Below are positions 1 to 6,978 of a stretch of DNA of 64,000 bases, piece by piece (position 1 is the stretch's first letter; each line of letters opens with the position of its first letter). The translations under genes and the position numbers were made by a program. A model generated the notes under the pieces. That model did no database searches. It was not told the DNA's origin and was given only the letters and a program-made list of their open reading frames with translations. The DNA comes from Streptomyces umbrinus (GTDB lineage: Bacteria; Actinomycetota; Actinomycetes; Streptomycetales; Streptomycetaceae): assembly GCF_030817415.1 (NCBI RefSeq), contig NZ_JAUSZI010000002.1, positions 5,580,001-5,644,000 on the forward strand. Reading direction: 5' to 3'.

Positions 1-1
1 C

Positions 2-307
2 GGGGACCCACGGGCCCTGGTGGTCTGGCAGGAGGCCGTGGACGCGCTGGCCGACGGGCTCGTCACCGCGCTCACCCTGCTGGACCCGCGGACCCTGATC
101 ATCGGTGGCGGTCTCGCCGAGGCCGGGGAAACCTTGTTCACACCGCTACGAGCCGCGGTCGAGCGACGCGTCACCTTCCAGAAACTCCCGTCCATCGTCC
201 CCGCCGCACTGGGGGACACGGCCGGCTGCCTGGGCGCGGGCCTCCTGGCCTGGGACCTGCTGGGCACCCCTTCCCCTTCCAACCCCGCTTCGGAGGTAAC
301 CCCCTGA
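2..307 (+). CDS. nagK: N-acetylglucosamine kinase, ROK family (C-terminal part)
   Basis: Only the last 101 residues are inside the window; the gene starts upstream. The visible part reads through the C-terminal lobe of a ROK-family sugar kinase, with the stretch DPRTLIIGGGLAEAG typical of ROK C-termini. ROK kinases phosphorylate free sugars with ATP in the cytoplasm. The stop codon overlaps the nagA start by one base (TGATG), so the two are translationally coupled. In Streptomyces the kinase directly upstream of nagA is the GlcNAc kinase NagK, which is why I use that name. The ATP- and zinc-binding motifs lie outside the window, so substrate specificity rests on context. Confidence 0.75.
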   Translation, partial: GDPRALVVWQEAVDALADGLVTALTLLDPRTLIIGGGLAEAGETLFTPLRAAVERRVTFQKLPSIVPAALGDTAGCLGAGLLAWDLLGTPSPSNPASEVTP

Positions 308-1536
308 TGACCACTGAGCGCATCGCCCCTTCAGGGGCGCGGGGCGAGACATCATGCGGCTCCGCCGCGTGTGCGCGACCAGCCCCCACCGACCCGCACG
401 TGGTGGTCATCGCCGGTGCCAACGTCGTACTCCCCACCGGGACGGTGCCCGGCGGCCGCGTCATCGTCGAGGGCACGCGGATCGCCGGGAGCGCTCCCGT
501 GGGCGCTCCGACGGTGGACCTGCGAAACCACTGGGTGGTCCCGGGTTTCGTCGACATGCACAACCACGGCGGCGGCGGAGCCTCCTTCACCTCGGGCACG
601 GTCGAGGAGATCCTCAAGGGCATCCACACCCACCGCCTGCACGGCACGACGACTCTCGTCGCCTCCACCGTCACCGGCGACATGGACGGCCTCGCCCAGC
701 GCGCCGGGCTCCTCTCCGAGCTGGCCGAGCAGGGCGACCTCGCGGGCATCCACTTCGAGGGCCCGTTCATCTCCCCGTGCCGCAAGGGCGCCCACTCCGA
801 GGAGCTGCTGCGCGACCCGGACCCGGCGGAGGTCCGCAAGCTGATCGACGCGGCCCGCGGCCGGGCCAGCATGGTCACGCTCGCCACCGAACTTCCGGGC
901 GGCATCGACTCCGTACGCCTCCTCGCCGAGCACGGCGTCATCGCGGCGATCGGCCACACGGACGCGACGTACGAGCAGACGGTGGAGGCCATCGACGCGG
1001 GCGCGACCGTGGCGACGCACCTCTTCAACGCGATGCCCACGCTCGGGCACCGCTCCCCCGGTCCGATCGCCGCCCTCCTCGAGGACGAGCGGATCACGGT
1101 CGAGCTGATCAACGACGGTGTCCATCTGCACCCGGCCTCCCTCCAGCTGGCGTTCCATCACGCGGGCGGCGACCGAGTGGCGTTCATCACGGACGCGATG
1201 GACGCGGCGGGCTTCGGAGACGGGCGGTACATGCTCGGCCCGCTGGAGGTCGAGGTCAGCGAGGGTGTGGCGCGGCTCGTGGAGGGCGGTTCGATCGCGG
1301 GCTCCACGCTCACGCTGGACCGGGCCTTCAAGCGGGCGGTGACCGTGGACCGGCTGCCGATCGAGGACGTCGTCGCGGCCATCGCGGCCAATCCGGCCAG
1401 GTCACTGGGCCTGTACGACCGGGTGGGCTCGCTGGAGCCGGGCAAGGACGCGGACCTGGTGGTACTGGACGCCGACTTCGAGCTCAAGGGCGTGATGCGG
1501 CGGGGCGAATGGGTGGTGGATCCCCAACTGGGGTGA
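307..1536 (+). CDS. nagA: N-acetylglucosamine-6-phosphate deacetylase
   Basis: NagA removes the acetyl group from GlcNAc-6-phosphate, giving glucosamine-6-phosphate in the aminosugar pathway. The 409-residue product shows the amidohydrolase metal motif FVDMHNH (H85, H87), then HFEGPF, GHTDATY, THLFNAM and the catalytic ITDAMDA. A clear GGAGG near 291-295 precedes the ATG at 307, and the gene overlaps nagK. Residues about 7-31 (bases 326-400) are not NagA-like: they are encoded by a copy of the dispersed hairpin repeat, and normal NagA sequence resumes at VVVIAGANVVLPTG. A GTG at 400 would skip the repeat, but I see no ribosome site for it. The DasR-controlled promoter known for nagKA in Streptomyces would lie upstream of the window. 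Confidence 0.95.
   Translation: MTTERIAPSGARGETSCGSAACARPAPTDPHVVVIAGANVVLPTGTVPGGRVIVEGTRIAGSAPVGAPTVDLRNHWVVPGFVDMHNHGGGGASFTSGTVEEILKGIHTHRLHGTTTLVASTVTGDMDGLAQRAGLLSELAEQGDLAGIHFEGPFISPCRKGAHSEELLRDPDPAEVRKLIDAARGRASMVTLATELPGGIDSVRLLAEHGVIAAIGHTDATYEQTVEAIDAGATVATHLFNAMPTLGHRSPGPIAALLEDERITVELINDGVHLHPASLQLAFHHAGGDRVAFITDAMDAAGFGDGRYMLGPLEVEVSEGVARLVEGGSIAGSTLTLDRAFKRAVTVDRLPIEDVVAAIAANPARSLGLYDRVGSLEPGKDADLVVLDADFELKGVMRRGEWVVDPQLG
326..400 (+). repeat. Dispersed hairpin repeat captured inside nagA
   Basis: The sequence reads cccctTCAggggcgcgggg, then an extra tgcggctccgccgcg hairpin, then tgcgcgaccagcccccac. The same long variant occurs intergenically on the opposite strand at 45950-46010, and the short variant recurs at 33824, 36541, 39238, 58415 and 62660. 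Here it lies entirely inside an open reading frame. Confidence 0.85.
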
Positions 1537-1555
1537 TTCACACCCGTGTTGCCGT

Positions 1556-1591
1556 ACGGCGGTCGGCCCTCGGGACTGGGCCGACCGCCGT
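1556..1591 (+). terminator. Intrinsic terminator after nagKA
   Basis: A 14-bp perfect stem (acggcggtcggccc paired with gggccgaccgccgt) with an 8-nt loop sits 20 bases after the nagA stop and is followed by a short pyrimidine run. It separates nagKA from the next sugar kinase gene. Confidence 0.75.
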
Positions 1592-1680
1592 TCCCTTTGG
1601 CATGATCGGGCCTCCGGAACAACCGGCAAGCGCGTTCCACGCGTCTACGTGATGAATCTCTTCGAGGGAGGCCGGCCCAG

Positions 1681-2619
1681 GTGATCCTCACGGTCACGCT
1701 GAACACCGCTCTCGACATCACCTATCGCGTACGGGGGCTGCGACCGCACACCTCGCACCGCGTCACCGAGGTGATCGAGCGGCCGGGCGGAAAGGGCCTG
1801 AACGTGGCCCGGGTGCTCGCGGCCCTCGGCCACGAGGTGACCGTGACGGGCTTCGTGGGCGGCGCCACCGGGCGGGCCCTGCGGGAGCAGCTCGCGGACA
1901 CGCCGGATGTCGTCGACGCGCTGGTCCCGGTGAGCGGCTCGACCCGTCGCACGATCGCGGTGGCCGACACGGCGACCGGTGACACGACTCAACTCAACGA
2001 ACCAGGACCGGAGATCACCCCCGCAGAGTGGTCCGCCTTCCAGGAGGCGTACGAGGTTCTGCTGCGCTCCTGTTCGGCGGTGGCTCTGTGCGGCAGTCTG
2101 CCTCCCGGGGTGCCGGTCGGGGCGTATGCCCAACTTGTGCGCACCGCTCGGGCGTTGGCGGTTCCGGTGCTGCTCGACACGAGCGGGGAGCCGTTGCGGA
2201 GGGGAATCGCCGCACGGCCCGACATCGTGAAGCCGAACGCGGACGAACTGGCCGAGCTGACCGGCTCGCACGACCCTACGCAGGCCACCCGGGACGCTCG
2301 CCGACGCGGGGCGCACTCGGTCGTGGCGTCACTGGGGGCGGAGGGGCTGCTGGCCCGTACGCCGGACGGGGACTGGCGTGCCGCTCCGCCGCGGGCCGTG
2401 CGCGGCAATCCCACGGGTGCGGGTGACTCCGTGGTGGCGGGGCTGCTGTCGGGGCTGGTGGAGCGGTTGCCCTGGCCGGAGCGGCTTTCCCGGGCGGTCG
2501 CCCTGTCCGCGGCGACTGTACTTGCGCCGGTGGCGGGGGAGTTCGACCGGTCGGCGTACGAGGAACTGCTGGATCTCGTCACCGTGGACCTTTTCCAGCG
2601 TCAGGTTGAGACGCGGTGA
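1681..2619 (+). CDS. PfkB-family hexose kinase (1-phosphofructokinase-like)
   Basis: This 312-residue carbohydrate kinase belongs to the LacC/FruK branch of the PfkB family, which adds a second phosphate to sugar phosphates such as fructose-1-phosphate or tagatose-6-phosphate. The start ILTVTLNTALD and the motif GGKGLNVARVLAALG (about residues 37-51) are diagnostic, and GNPTGAGDSVVAGLL near residue 243 holds the catalytic Asp of the GAGD signature. The GTG start at 1681 has AGGGAGG about 9 bases upstream. It follows nagA after a terminator, so it probably has its own promoter but belongs to the same aminosugar neighbourhood. The true substrate cannot be read from sequence. Confidence 0.85.
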   Translation: MILTVTLNTALDITYRVRGLRPHTSHRVTEVIERPGGKGLNVARVLAALGHEVTVTGFVGGATGRALREQLADTPDVVDALVPVSGSTRRTIAVADTATGDTTQLNEPGPEITPAEWSAFQEAYEVLLRSCSAVALCGSLPPGVPVGAYAQLVRTARALAVPVLLDTSGEPLRRGIAARPDIVKPNADELAELTGSHDPTQATRDARRRGAHSVVASLGAEGLLARTPDGDWRAAPPRAVRGNPTGAGDSVVAGLLSGLVERLPWPERLSRAVALSAATVLAPVAGEFDRSAYEELLDLVTVDLFQRQVETR

Positions 2620-2770
2620 ACAGCTCGAAAACTTCGTCGCTTCAGGTTTCTTCCGCCAAGTGCTCGGCCATGCTGCGTGTCTGATCTCACGTCACGTTAT
2701 TCACGCGCGCAACTGCAGGCCCTGCGTTAGCATTCGAAAGTCTGTCGATCAAGAAAAAAGGAAATATGTC

Positions 2771-3121
2771 ATGGGCATGATCAGAGCTGGTCTGACGATG
2801 ACGGCTGTGGCCGGACTGCTGCTGGGCGGCACGCTCGCCACGCCGGCCGCGGCGGCCGATCCGAACACCTGCCCGCAAGGGTATGCGTGCGGATGGTCGG
2901 GGAAGAACAGGACCGGTGAGAGGAAGGTCAACTCTCTGACACCCGGCTGCTACGCCCTCAACCGGATCAACCGGTCCGTCTCGAACCAGACGAACTACCG
3001 TGTGGAACTCTGGCACGCCACCACTGGCTGCCAGCAGGGCACCAAGCTGGCCACTCTGCAGCCGCACACGTACGCGGACAACCCCGGTGCCGTCAACTCA
3101 ATCGCGGTCTACGCACGATAG
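2771..3121 (+). CDS. Secreted peptidase inhibitor family I36-like protein
   Basis: The 116-residue precursor has a Sec signal peptide (basic MGMIRAG, hydrophobic TAVAGLLLGG, cut after ATPAAAA). The mature protein is about 85 residues, with cysteines in CPQGYACGW, PGCYAL and TTGCQQG, which suits two disulfides. The start CPQGYACGWSGKNRTG and the end NPGAVNSIAVY resemble the beta/gamma-crystallin-like I36 family, whose founder SMPI inhibits metalloproteases. The ATG at 2771 has AAGGA about 8 bases upstream, and the leader DNA is unusually AT-rich. An ATG two codons downstream is possible. Inhibitor activity is inferred from the family only. Confidence 0.75.
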   Translation: MGMIRAGLTMTAVAGLLLGGTLATPAAAADPNTCPQGYACGWSGKNRTGERKVNSLTPGCYALNRINRSVSNQTNYRVELWHATTGCQQGTKLATLQPHTYADNPGAVNSIAVYAR

Positions 3122-3166
3122 TGCCGCGAGCCCTCGTATCGAGGGCCGCTCCTGGAGTGCATCGAC

Positions 3167-3196
3167 GGTGCTTCGCCCGTGACCGGGCGGAGCACC
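3167..3196. terminator. Hairpin between converging genes
   Basis: A 13-bp stem with one mismatch (ggtgcttcgcccg with cgggcggagcacc) and a 4-nt loop lies between the I36-like gene (+) and the CBM35 protein gene (-), where it could end transcription from both sides. Confidence 0.6.
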
Positions 3197-3208
3197 GCGC
3201 TTCAGCCC

Positions 3209-4174
3209 CTACTTCCAGCCGCTCTCAAGCCACAGCTGATCCAGATTGACATCGCACTGGTTTCCCGTCTCACAGGAAAGCGCGATGACGTTGGTGCCCT
3301 TGTTCAGCTGGATGTTGGCCCACGTCTCCGTCCAGCCCTTCTCGTAGTCACCCTCGGCGGCCTTGGAGAAGTTCGCCAGGTTGAGCGGGCGGCTCTGCGC
3401 CTGGCCGTTGATCGTGAGCGTGGCGTCGGCGTCCTTGCCGGGCACGCCGTAGTTGACGAACAGCGTGTACTTGCCGCTCTTGGGGATGTCGTTCATGTTC
3501 CAGGTGACCGACGCGCCGACCTGGTTGAAGCCCGCCACATAGATACCGCCGGCGGCCTCGGCTCCCTTGATGTCCGACGCGGTCGTCACGCCGGGGCCCA
3601 GCTTCAGGGCCTTCGCGTCGATCTCCGGCAGGTCCGCCGGGTCCTCGGCCGGCTTCGACGCCTCCTTGCTCGGCTCGGCGCTGTCGGCGGCCGACGGGTT
3701 CGAGCCCGCCGCCTCGCCGCCCTTGTCGTCGTCCGAGTCGCCGCCGAGCATCGCGATACCGATGCCGATCACGACGGCCGCCACGACGGCGACGGCACCG
3801 ATCAGCAGGCCCTTGGTGTTGGGACCGCGGCCCCGGCCGCCACCGCCGTGGCCGTGTCCCTGGTCGGGCATCGGCTGGTACGTGGTGGGCTCGCCGCCGG
3901 GGAAGGCCTCGGGCGCCGAGTAGTTCGCGTTCGGCTGACCGTACGTCCCCGACTGCTGGGGCACCTGTCCGTACTGCGCGGTGGGGGCGGTCGGCGCGGC
4001 GGACTGGCCGTACTGGCGCTCACCGACCGGCCGCACCCTGTTGACCGAGCCGGGGTAGCCGTAGCCACCCCCGCCGCTCGGCGGCTGGGCTCCGGCGGCC
4101 TGCCCGTCGGCGTACAGATAGCCGAACGGGTCGTCGTCCTCGGGCGTGCTCGCGCCGTTGTTGCCGGGCGTCAT
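3209..4174 (-). CDS. Membrane-anchored protein with C-terminal CBM35-like domain
   Basis: The 321-residue product has three parts. Residues 1-120 are low-complexity and rich in Gly, Pro, Gln and Tyr (repeated YGQ), and end with a basic GRGRG segment. Residues about 122-144 form one transmembrane helix. Then comes an acidic Ser/Pro/Glu linker. The last 125 residues resemble a CBM35-type beta-sandwich, with ANIQLNKGTNVIAL and a closing NLDQLWLES. Cysteines in SCETGNQCD could form a disulfide outside the cell. I infer that the tail stays inside and the sugar-binding module is displayed on the surface. No catalytic domain is present. The ligand is unknown. Confidence 0.7.
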   Translation of the reverse strand: MTPGNNGASTPEDDDPFGYLYADGQAAGAQPPSGGGGYGYPGSVNRVRPVGERQYGQSAAPTAPTAQYGQVPQQSGTYGQPNANYSAPEAFPGGEPTTYQPMPDQGHGHGGGGRGRGPNTKGLLIGAVAVVAAVVIGIGIAMLGGDSDDDKGGEAAGSNPSAADSAEPSKEASKPAEDPADLPEIDAKALKLGPGVTTASDIKGAEAAGGIYVAGFNQVGASVTWNMNDIPKSGKYTLFVNYGVPGKDADATLTINGQAQSRPLNLANFSKAAEGDYEKGWTETWANIQLNKGTNVIALSCETGNQCDVNLDQLWLESGWK

Positions 4175-4292
4175 CCCTAGGTCTCCTAGCGGGTGCGGTT
4201 CAGATGCGGTACGGGGGATCGAAAGGCGAGCCTACCCGCTCCCGCTGCCCCAAACGGGTGACTCAGCTCGCATCGCATCGCTGACCTGGGGA

Positions 4293-6005
4293 TCAGCCCG
4301 CACGCCTGTGCGCTTTGGGACGAGACCGTTTCTCTATGTACATCCGCTCGTCGGCGGACTGCAACACCTCGTCCGCCGTCATGCCGCAGTGTGCCCACCC
4401 GATACCGAAGCTGGCACCGACCCGCATGGCCCGGCCGTCGACCCTGATGGGCTGGATGATCTCGTTCCGCAGGCGTACCGCGAGGTCCTGCGCGTCGGCG
4501 CGGCCGAGGCCGTCGGCGAGCACCACGAACTCGTCGCCGCCGAGCCGCGCGACCGTGTCCCCGTCACGCACCGCGCCGCCGAGCCGCCGGGCCACCTCGA
4601 TCAGGACCGAGTCGCCGGCGTTGTGCCCGAAGCGGTCGTTGATCGACTTGAAGCCGTCGAGGTCGCAGAAGAGGACCGCGAGCCCCTTCGTCCCGTCGTC
4701 CCGCTCGCCCTCCGGGGCGACGGTGTGCACATGGTGGTCGTAGGCGTCGAACGCCTCGGGGCCCGGCCGGTAGTCGAAGCCGTGCCCGTTCGCGTCGTAC
4801 ACGCCGACCGCGGCGTGGTCGGCGGGCCCGTGCCCGTACGCGGCGTCGATCGTGTCGACCACGCCGGGCTCGATGGCCGCGGGCCGCGCGCACAGCCGGG
4901 CGCCGAGCCGGGAGCGCAGCTCGGCGGAGTTGGGCAGGCCGGTGAGCGAGTCGTGCGAGGCCCGGTGGGCGAGCTGCAGCTCGCGGCGCTTGCGGTCCTC
5001 GATGTCCTCGACGTGGGTGAGCAGGAACCGCGGCCCGTCGGCGGCGTCCGCGACCACGCTGTTGCGCAGCGACACCCAGAGGTACGTGCCGTCGCGGCGA
5101 CAGAGTCTGAGTTCGGCGCGCCCGCCCTCGGCGGAGGTCCGCAGCAGGGTGCCGATGTCCTCGGGGTGGACGAGGTCGGAGAAGGAGTAGCGGCGCATCG
5201 AGGAGGCGGGGCGGCCCAGGAGGCGGCACAGGGCGTCGTTCGTGCGCAGGATCCGGCCGTGCTGGTCGCCGCCCATCTCGGCGATCGCCATGCCGGACGG
5301 GGCGTACTCGAAGGCCTGCCGGAAGCTCTCTTCACTGGCGCGCAGCGCCTGTTGCTCCCGCTCCAGGCGGACGAGCGCGCGCTGCATGTTGGCTCGTAGA
5401 CGCGCGTTGCTGATGGCGATGGCGGCCTGGAACGCGTACATCTGCAGGGCCTCGCGGCCCCACGCGCCGGGGTGCCGGCCGTTGCGCGGCCGGTCCACGG
5501 ACAGGACGCCGATCAGCTCGCCGCAGGAGCCGCCGGGGACTCCCGGGGTGTACATGGGCGCGAAGAGGCGGTCGGCGGGGTGCCACTCGTCCTCAAAGCG
5601 CGGCGCGGGCCCGTCGGTGTACCACTGCGGGACGTCGTCCTCGTCGAGGACCCAGCCCTCCGTGTGCGGTATGAAGCGCAGATCGCCCCACGCCTCGCCC
5701 ATGGTGAGCCGGCGCTCCCAGGAGGTACGGGAGCCGACGCGTCCGGTGATGAGCGCCTCGGCGGCGGAGTTCCCGGCGAGGGCGGCGACCACGAGATCAC
5801 CGTCGGGCTGTACGAGGTTGACGCAGGCGAGTTCGTAGCCGAGGCCGGTCACGACGCCGTCGGCGACGGTCTGCAGCGTGTCGGCCAGGCTGCGGGCCGT
5901 GTTCATGTCCGCCATGACCTGATGCAGCTGCCGCAGGGTCGCAAGACGGACGTACGGCTCCGACTCGGTCTCCATGCTCGCTCTCCCCGAGACGCTCGAC
6001 AGCAA
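4293..6005 (-). CDS. cdgB: Diguanylate cyclase CdgB (GAF-PAS-GGDEF)
   Basis: CdgB makes cyclic di-GMP from two GTP, the signal that keeps BldD dimerised and holds Streptomyces in vegetative growth. The 570 residues contain a GAF domain (about 17-205), a PAS/PAC domain (about 222-345, ending in LLTHVEDIEDRK) and a GGDEF domain (about 350-560). The GGDEF signature at 489-493 is intact, and the inhibitory I-site RDGD at 480-483 lies exactly five residues before it, so product inhibition is likely. About 60 residues are inserted between the first helix (HDSLTGLPN) and the metal-binding strand LFCDLDGFK. Domain order and the nagA neighbourhood match CdgB of S. coelicolor. No EAL domain is present. 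Confidence 0.88.
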   Translation of the reverse strand: MLSSVSGRASMETESEPYVRLATLRQLHQVMADMNTARSLADTLQTVADGVVTGLGYELACVNLVQPDGDLVVAALAGNSAAEALITGRVGSRTSWERRLTMGEAWGDLRFIPHTEGWVLDEDDVPQWYTDGPAPRFEDEWHPADRLFAPMYTPGVPGGSCGELIGVLSVDRPRNGRHPGAWGREALQMYAFQAAIAISNARLRANMQRALVRLEREQQALRASEESFRQAFEYAPSGMAIAEMGGDQHGRILRTNDALCRLLGRPASSMRRYSFSDLVHPEDIGTLLRTSAEGGRAELRLCRRDGTYLWVSLRNSVVADAADGPRFLLTHVEDIEDRKRRELQLAHRASHDSLTGLPNSAELRSRLGARLCARPAAIEPGVVDTIDAAYGHGPADHAAVGVYDANGHGFDYRPGPEAFDAYDHHVHTVAPEGERDDGTKGLAVLFCDLDGFKSINDRFGHNAGDSVLIEVARRLGGAVRDGDTVARLGGDEFVVLADGLGRADAQDLAVRLRNEIIQPIRVDGRAMRVGASFGIGWAHCGMTADEVLQSADERMYIEKRSRPKAHRRAG

Positions 6006-6038
6006 CTCCAGAGTTATCCAGGCTTCTCGTCGGTACTC

Positions 6039-6071
6039 ATCGCCTACTGATCGACTACTGATCGCCTACTG
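6039..6071. repeat. Three tandem 11-bp direct repeats upstream of cdgB
   Basis: The units are atcgcctactg, atcgactactg and atcgcctactg, head to tail, with a further perfect unit at 6107-6117 and a weaker one at 6072-6082. An 11-bp period places each unit on the same face of the helix. Confidence 0.85.
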
Positions 6072-6160
6072 GTCACTCACCGGCCGCTCACGGGCCGGTC
6101 CCACTGATCGCCTACTGCTCGCAGCGTCCCCGCCACTGAATCACAGCGCGCTGCCCACTC

Positions 6161-6175
6161 GGTACACAGGGTCAA
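6161..6175. promoter_or_regulatory. BldD-box-like operator upstream of cdgB
   Basis: The sequence ggtacacagggtcaa matches the core ACNCWGNGTNA of the BldD consensus I know (nTnACnC(A/T)GnGTnAn) at every fixed base, and misses only the first T. It lies about 156 bp upstream of the cdgB start. BldD is known to repress cdgB in Streptomyces. Confidence 0.65.
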
Positions 6176-6185
6176 CAAAATATGG

Positions 6186-6209
6186 CACCTGTGACTCAAG
6201 TCACAGGTG
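6186..6209. promoter_or_regulatory. Perfect palindrome matching a Crp site
   Basis: Two 11-bp perfect arms (CACCTGTGACT and its complement) flank two bases. The centre fits TGTGA-N6-TCACA and also GTG-N6-GNCAC, the form reported for Streptomyces Crp. It could act on cdgB or on the gene at 6388. Confidence 0.6.
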
Positions 6210-6387
6210 AAGATGAACAATTGAGTAGAGTTTCTGTGTTTTCGCCGTGCGTTTACTGAACGCAATTTGGTGGGAGATGTGCGCGCGCCTGATAGGAGGC
6301 ACAAGTCACACTCCTTCCCCGGTCCTAGGACCCGGTTCGGCCCCTGGCCCGATGTGACGGACGGAGGCCGGAGAATAGCGTCTTCCT

Positions 6388-6951
6388 GTGCTGAACACTC
6401 CCTCTGCCGCTCCTCCCGCCCCATCCGTGCATGCTGAGGGGGTGAGCAACGACGAGTTCCGCGCCGCCATGTCCCGGCTGGCCGCGGGTGTGGTCCTGGT
6501 GACCGCGCACGAGCCCCAGCCGGACCCGGAAGGCCCGAGCGGCGAGGACGTCGGCATGACGGCGACCTCCTTCATGTCCGTGTCACTGGACCCGCCCCTC
6601 GTCATGGTCGGCCTGCGCGAGGGCTCCCGCATGGACGACCTGCTCGACGAACAGCCCCTGTGGGCGGTCTCCGTCCTCACCGAGAGCCAGCGCCAGATCG
6701 CGGGCCGCTTCGCCATGAAGGGCCGCATCTCCGACCGCCTCCTCTTCGAGGACCTCCAGTGGGTACGCGGTGAGGCGTCCGGGGCTCCGCTGATCGGCGG
6801 CGCCCTAGCGACCCTGGAGTGCCGCACCGAGCAGCGGGTGACCGCCGGGGACCACACGCTGGTCATCGGCCGGGTCCTGACGTCCTCGGCACCGAACACG
6901 GAGGGCGGGCCGCTGACGTACTTCCGCGGCCGGTACCGGCAGTTGGGGTAG
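6388..6951 (+). CDS. Flavin reductase domain protein (FMN-binding split barrel)
   Basis: The 187-residue protein has the flavin-reductase fold: FRAAMSRLAAGVVLVTA at the start, GMTATSFMSVSLDPPLVMVGL as the FMN-binding core, and a closing GGPLTYFRGRYRQL. Members reduce FMN with NAD(P)H, alone or for a partner monooxygenase. No partner oxygenase is adjacent, so a stand-alone role is likely. The GTG at 6388 is the earliest start. The GTG at 6442 (VSNDEFRAAM) lies closer to the usual family start and follows gctgaggggg, so the first 18 residues may be untranslated. It is divergent from cdgB and converges on the sigma factor gene. Confidence 0.8.
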   Translation: MLNTPSAAPPAPSVHAEGVSNDEFRAAMSRLAAGVVLVTAHEPQPDPEGPSGEDVGMTATSFMSVSLDPPLVMVGLREGSRMDDLLDEQPLWAVSVLTESQRQIAGRFAMKGRISDRLLFEDLQWVRGEASGAPLIGGALATLECRTEQRVTAGDHTLVIGRVLTSSAPNTEGGPLTYFRGRYRQLG

Positions 6952-6978
6952 CGGCGGCAGAGGTGTCTGCGGTCCGCC

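Larger units (their letters stand above)
6006..6387. other. Shared control region between cdgB and the flavin reductase gene
   Basis: This 382-bp divergent intergenic region holds four visible elements. These are 11-bp direct repeats at 6039-6071 with a fourth copy at 6107-6117, a BldD-box match at 6161-6175, a 24-bp palindrome matching a Crp site at 6186-6209, and an AT-rich tract after 6170. It is markedly richer in recognisable operators than other gaps in the window. Confidence 0.7.

Noticed and set aside
171..1112. Long open frames on the minus strand across nagA
   Set aside because: Typical GC-skew shadows of the gene; no family-like sequence.
400..1536. NagA starting at GTG 400, after the repeat
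   Set aside because: No ribosome site precedes it; the ATG at 307 has a good one and overlaps the nagK stop.
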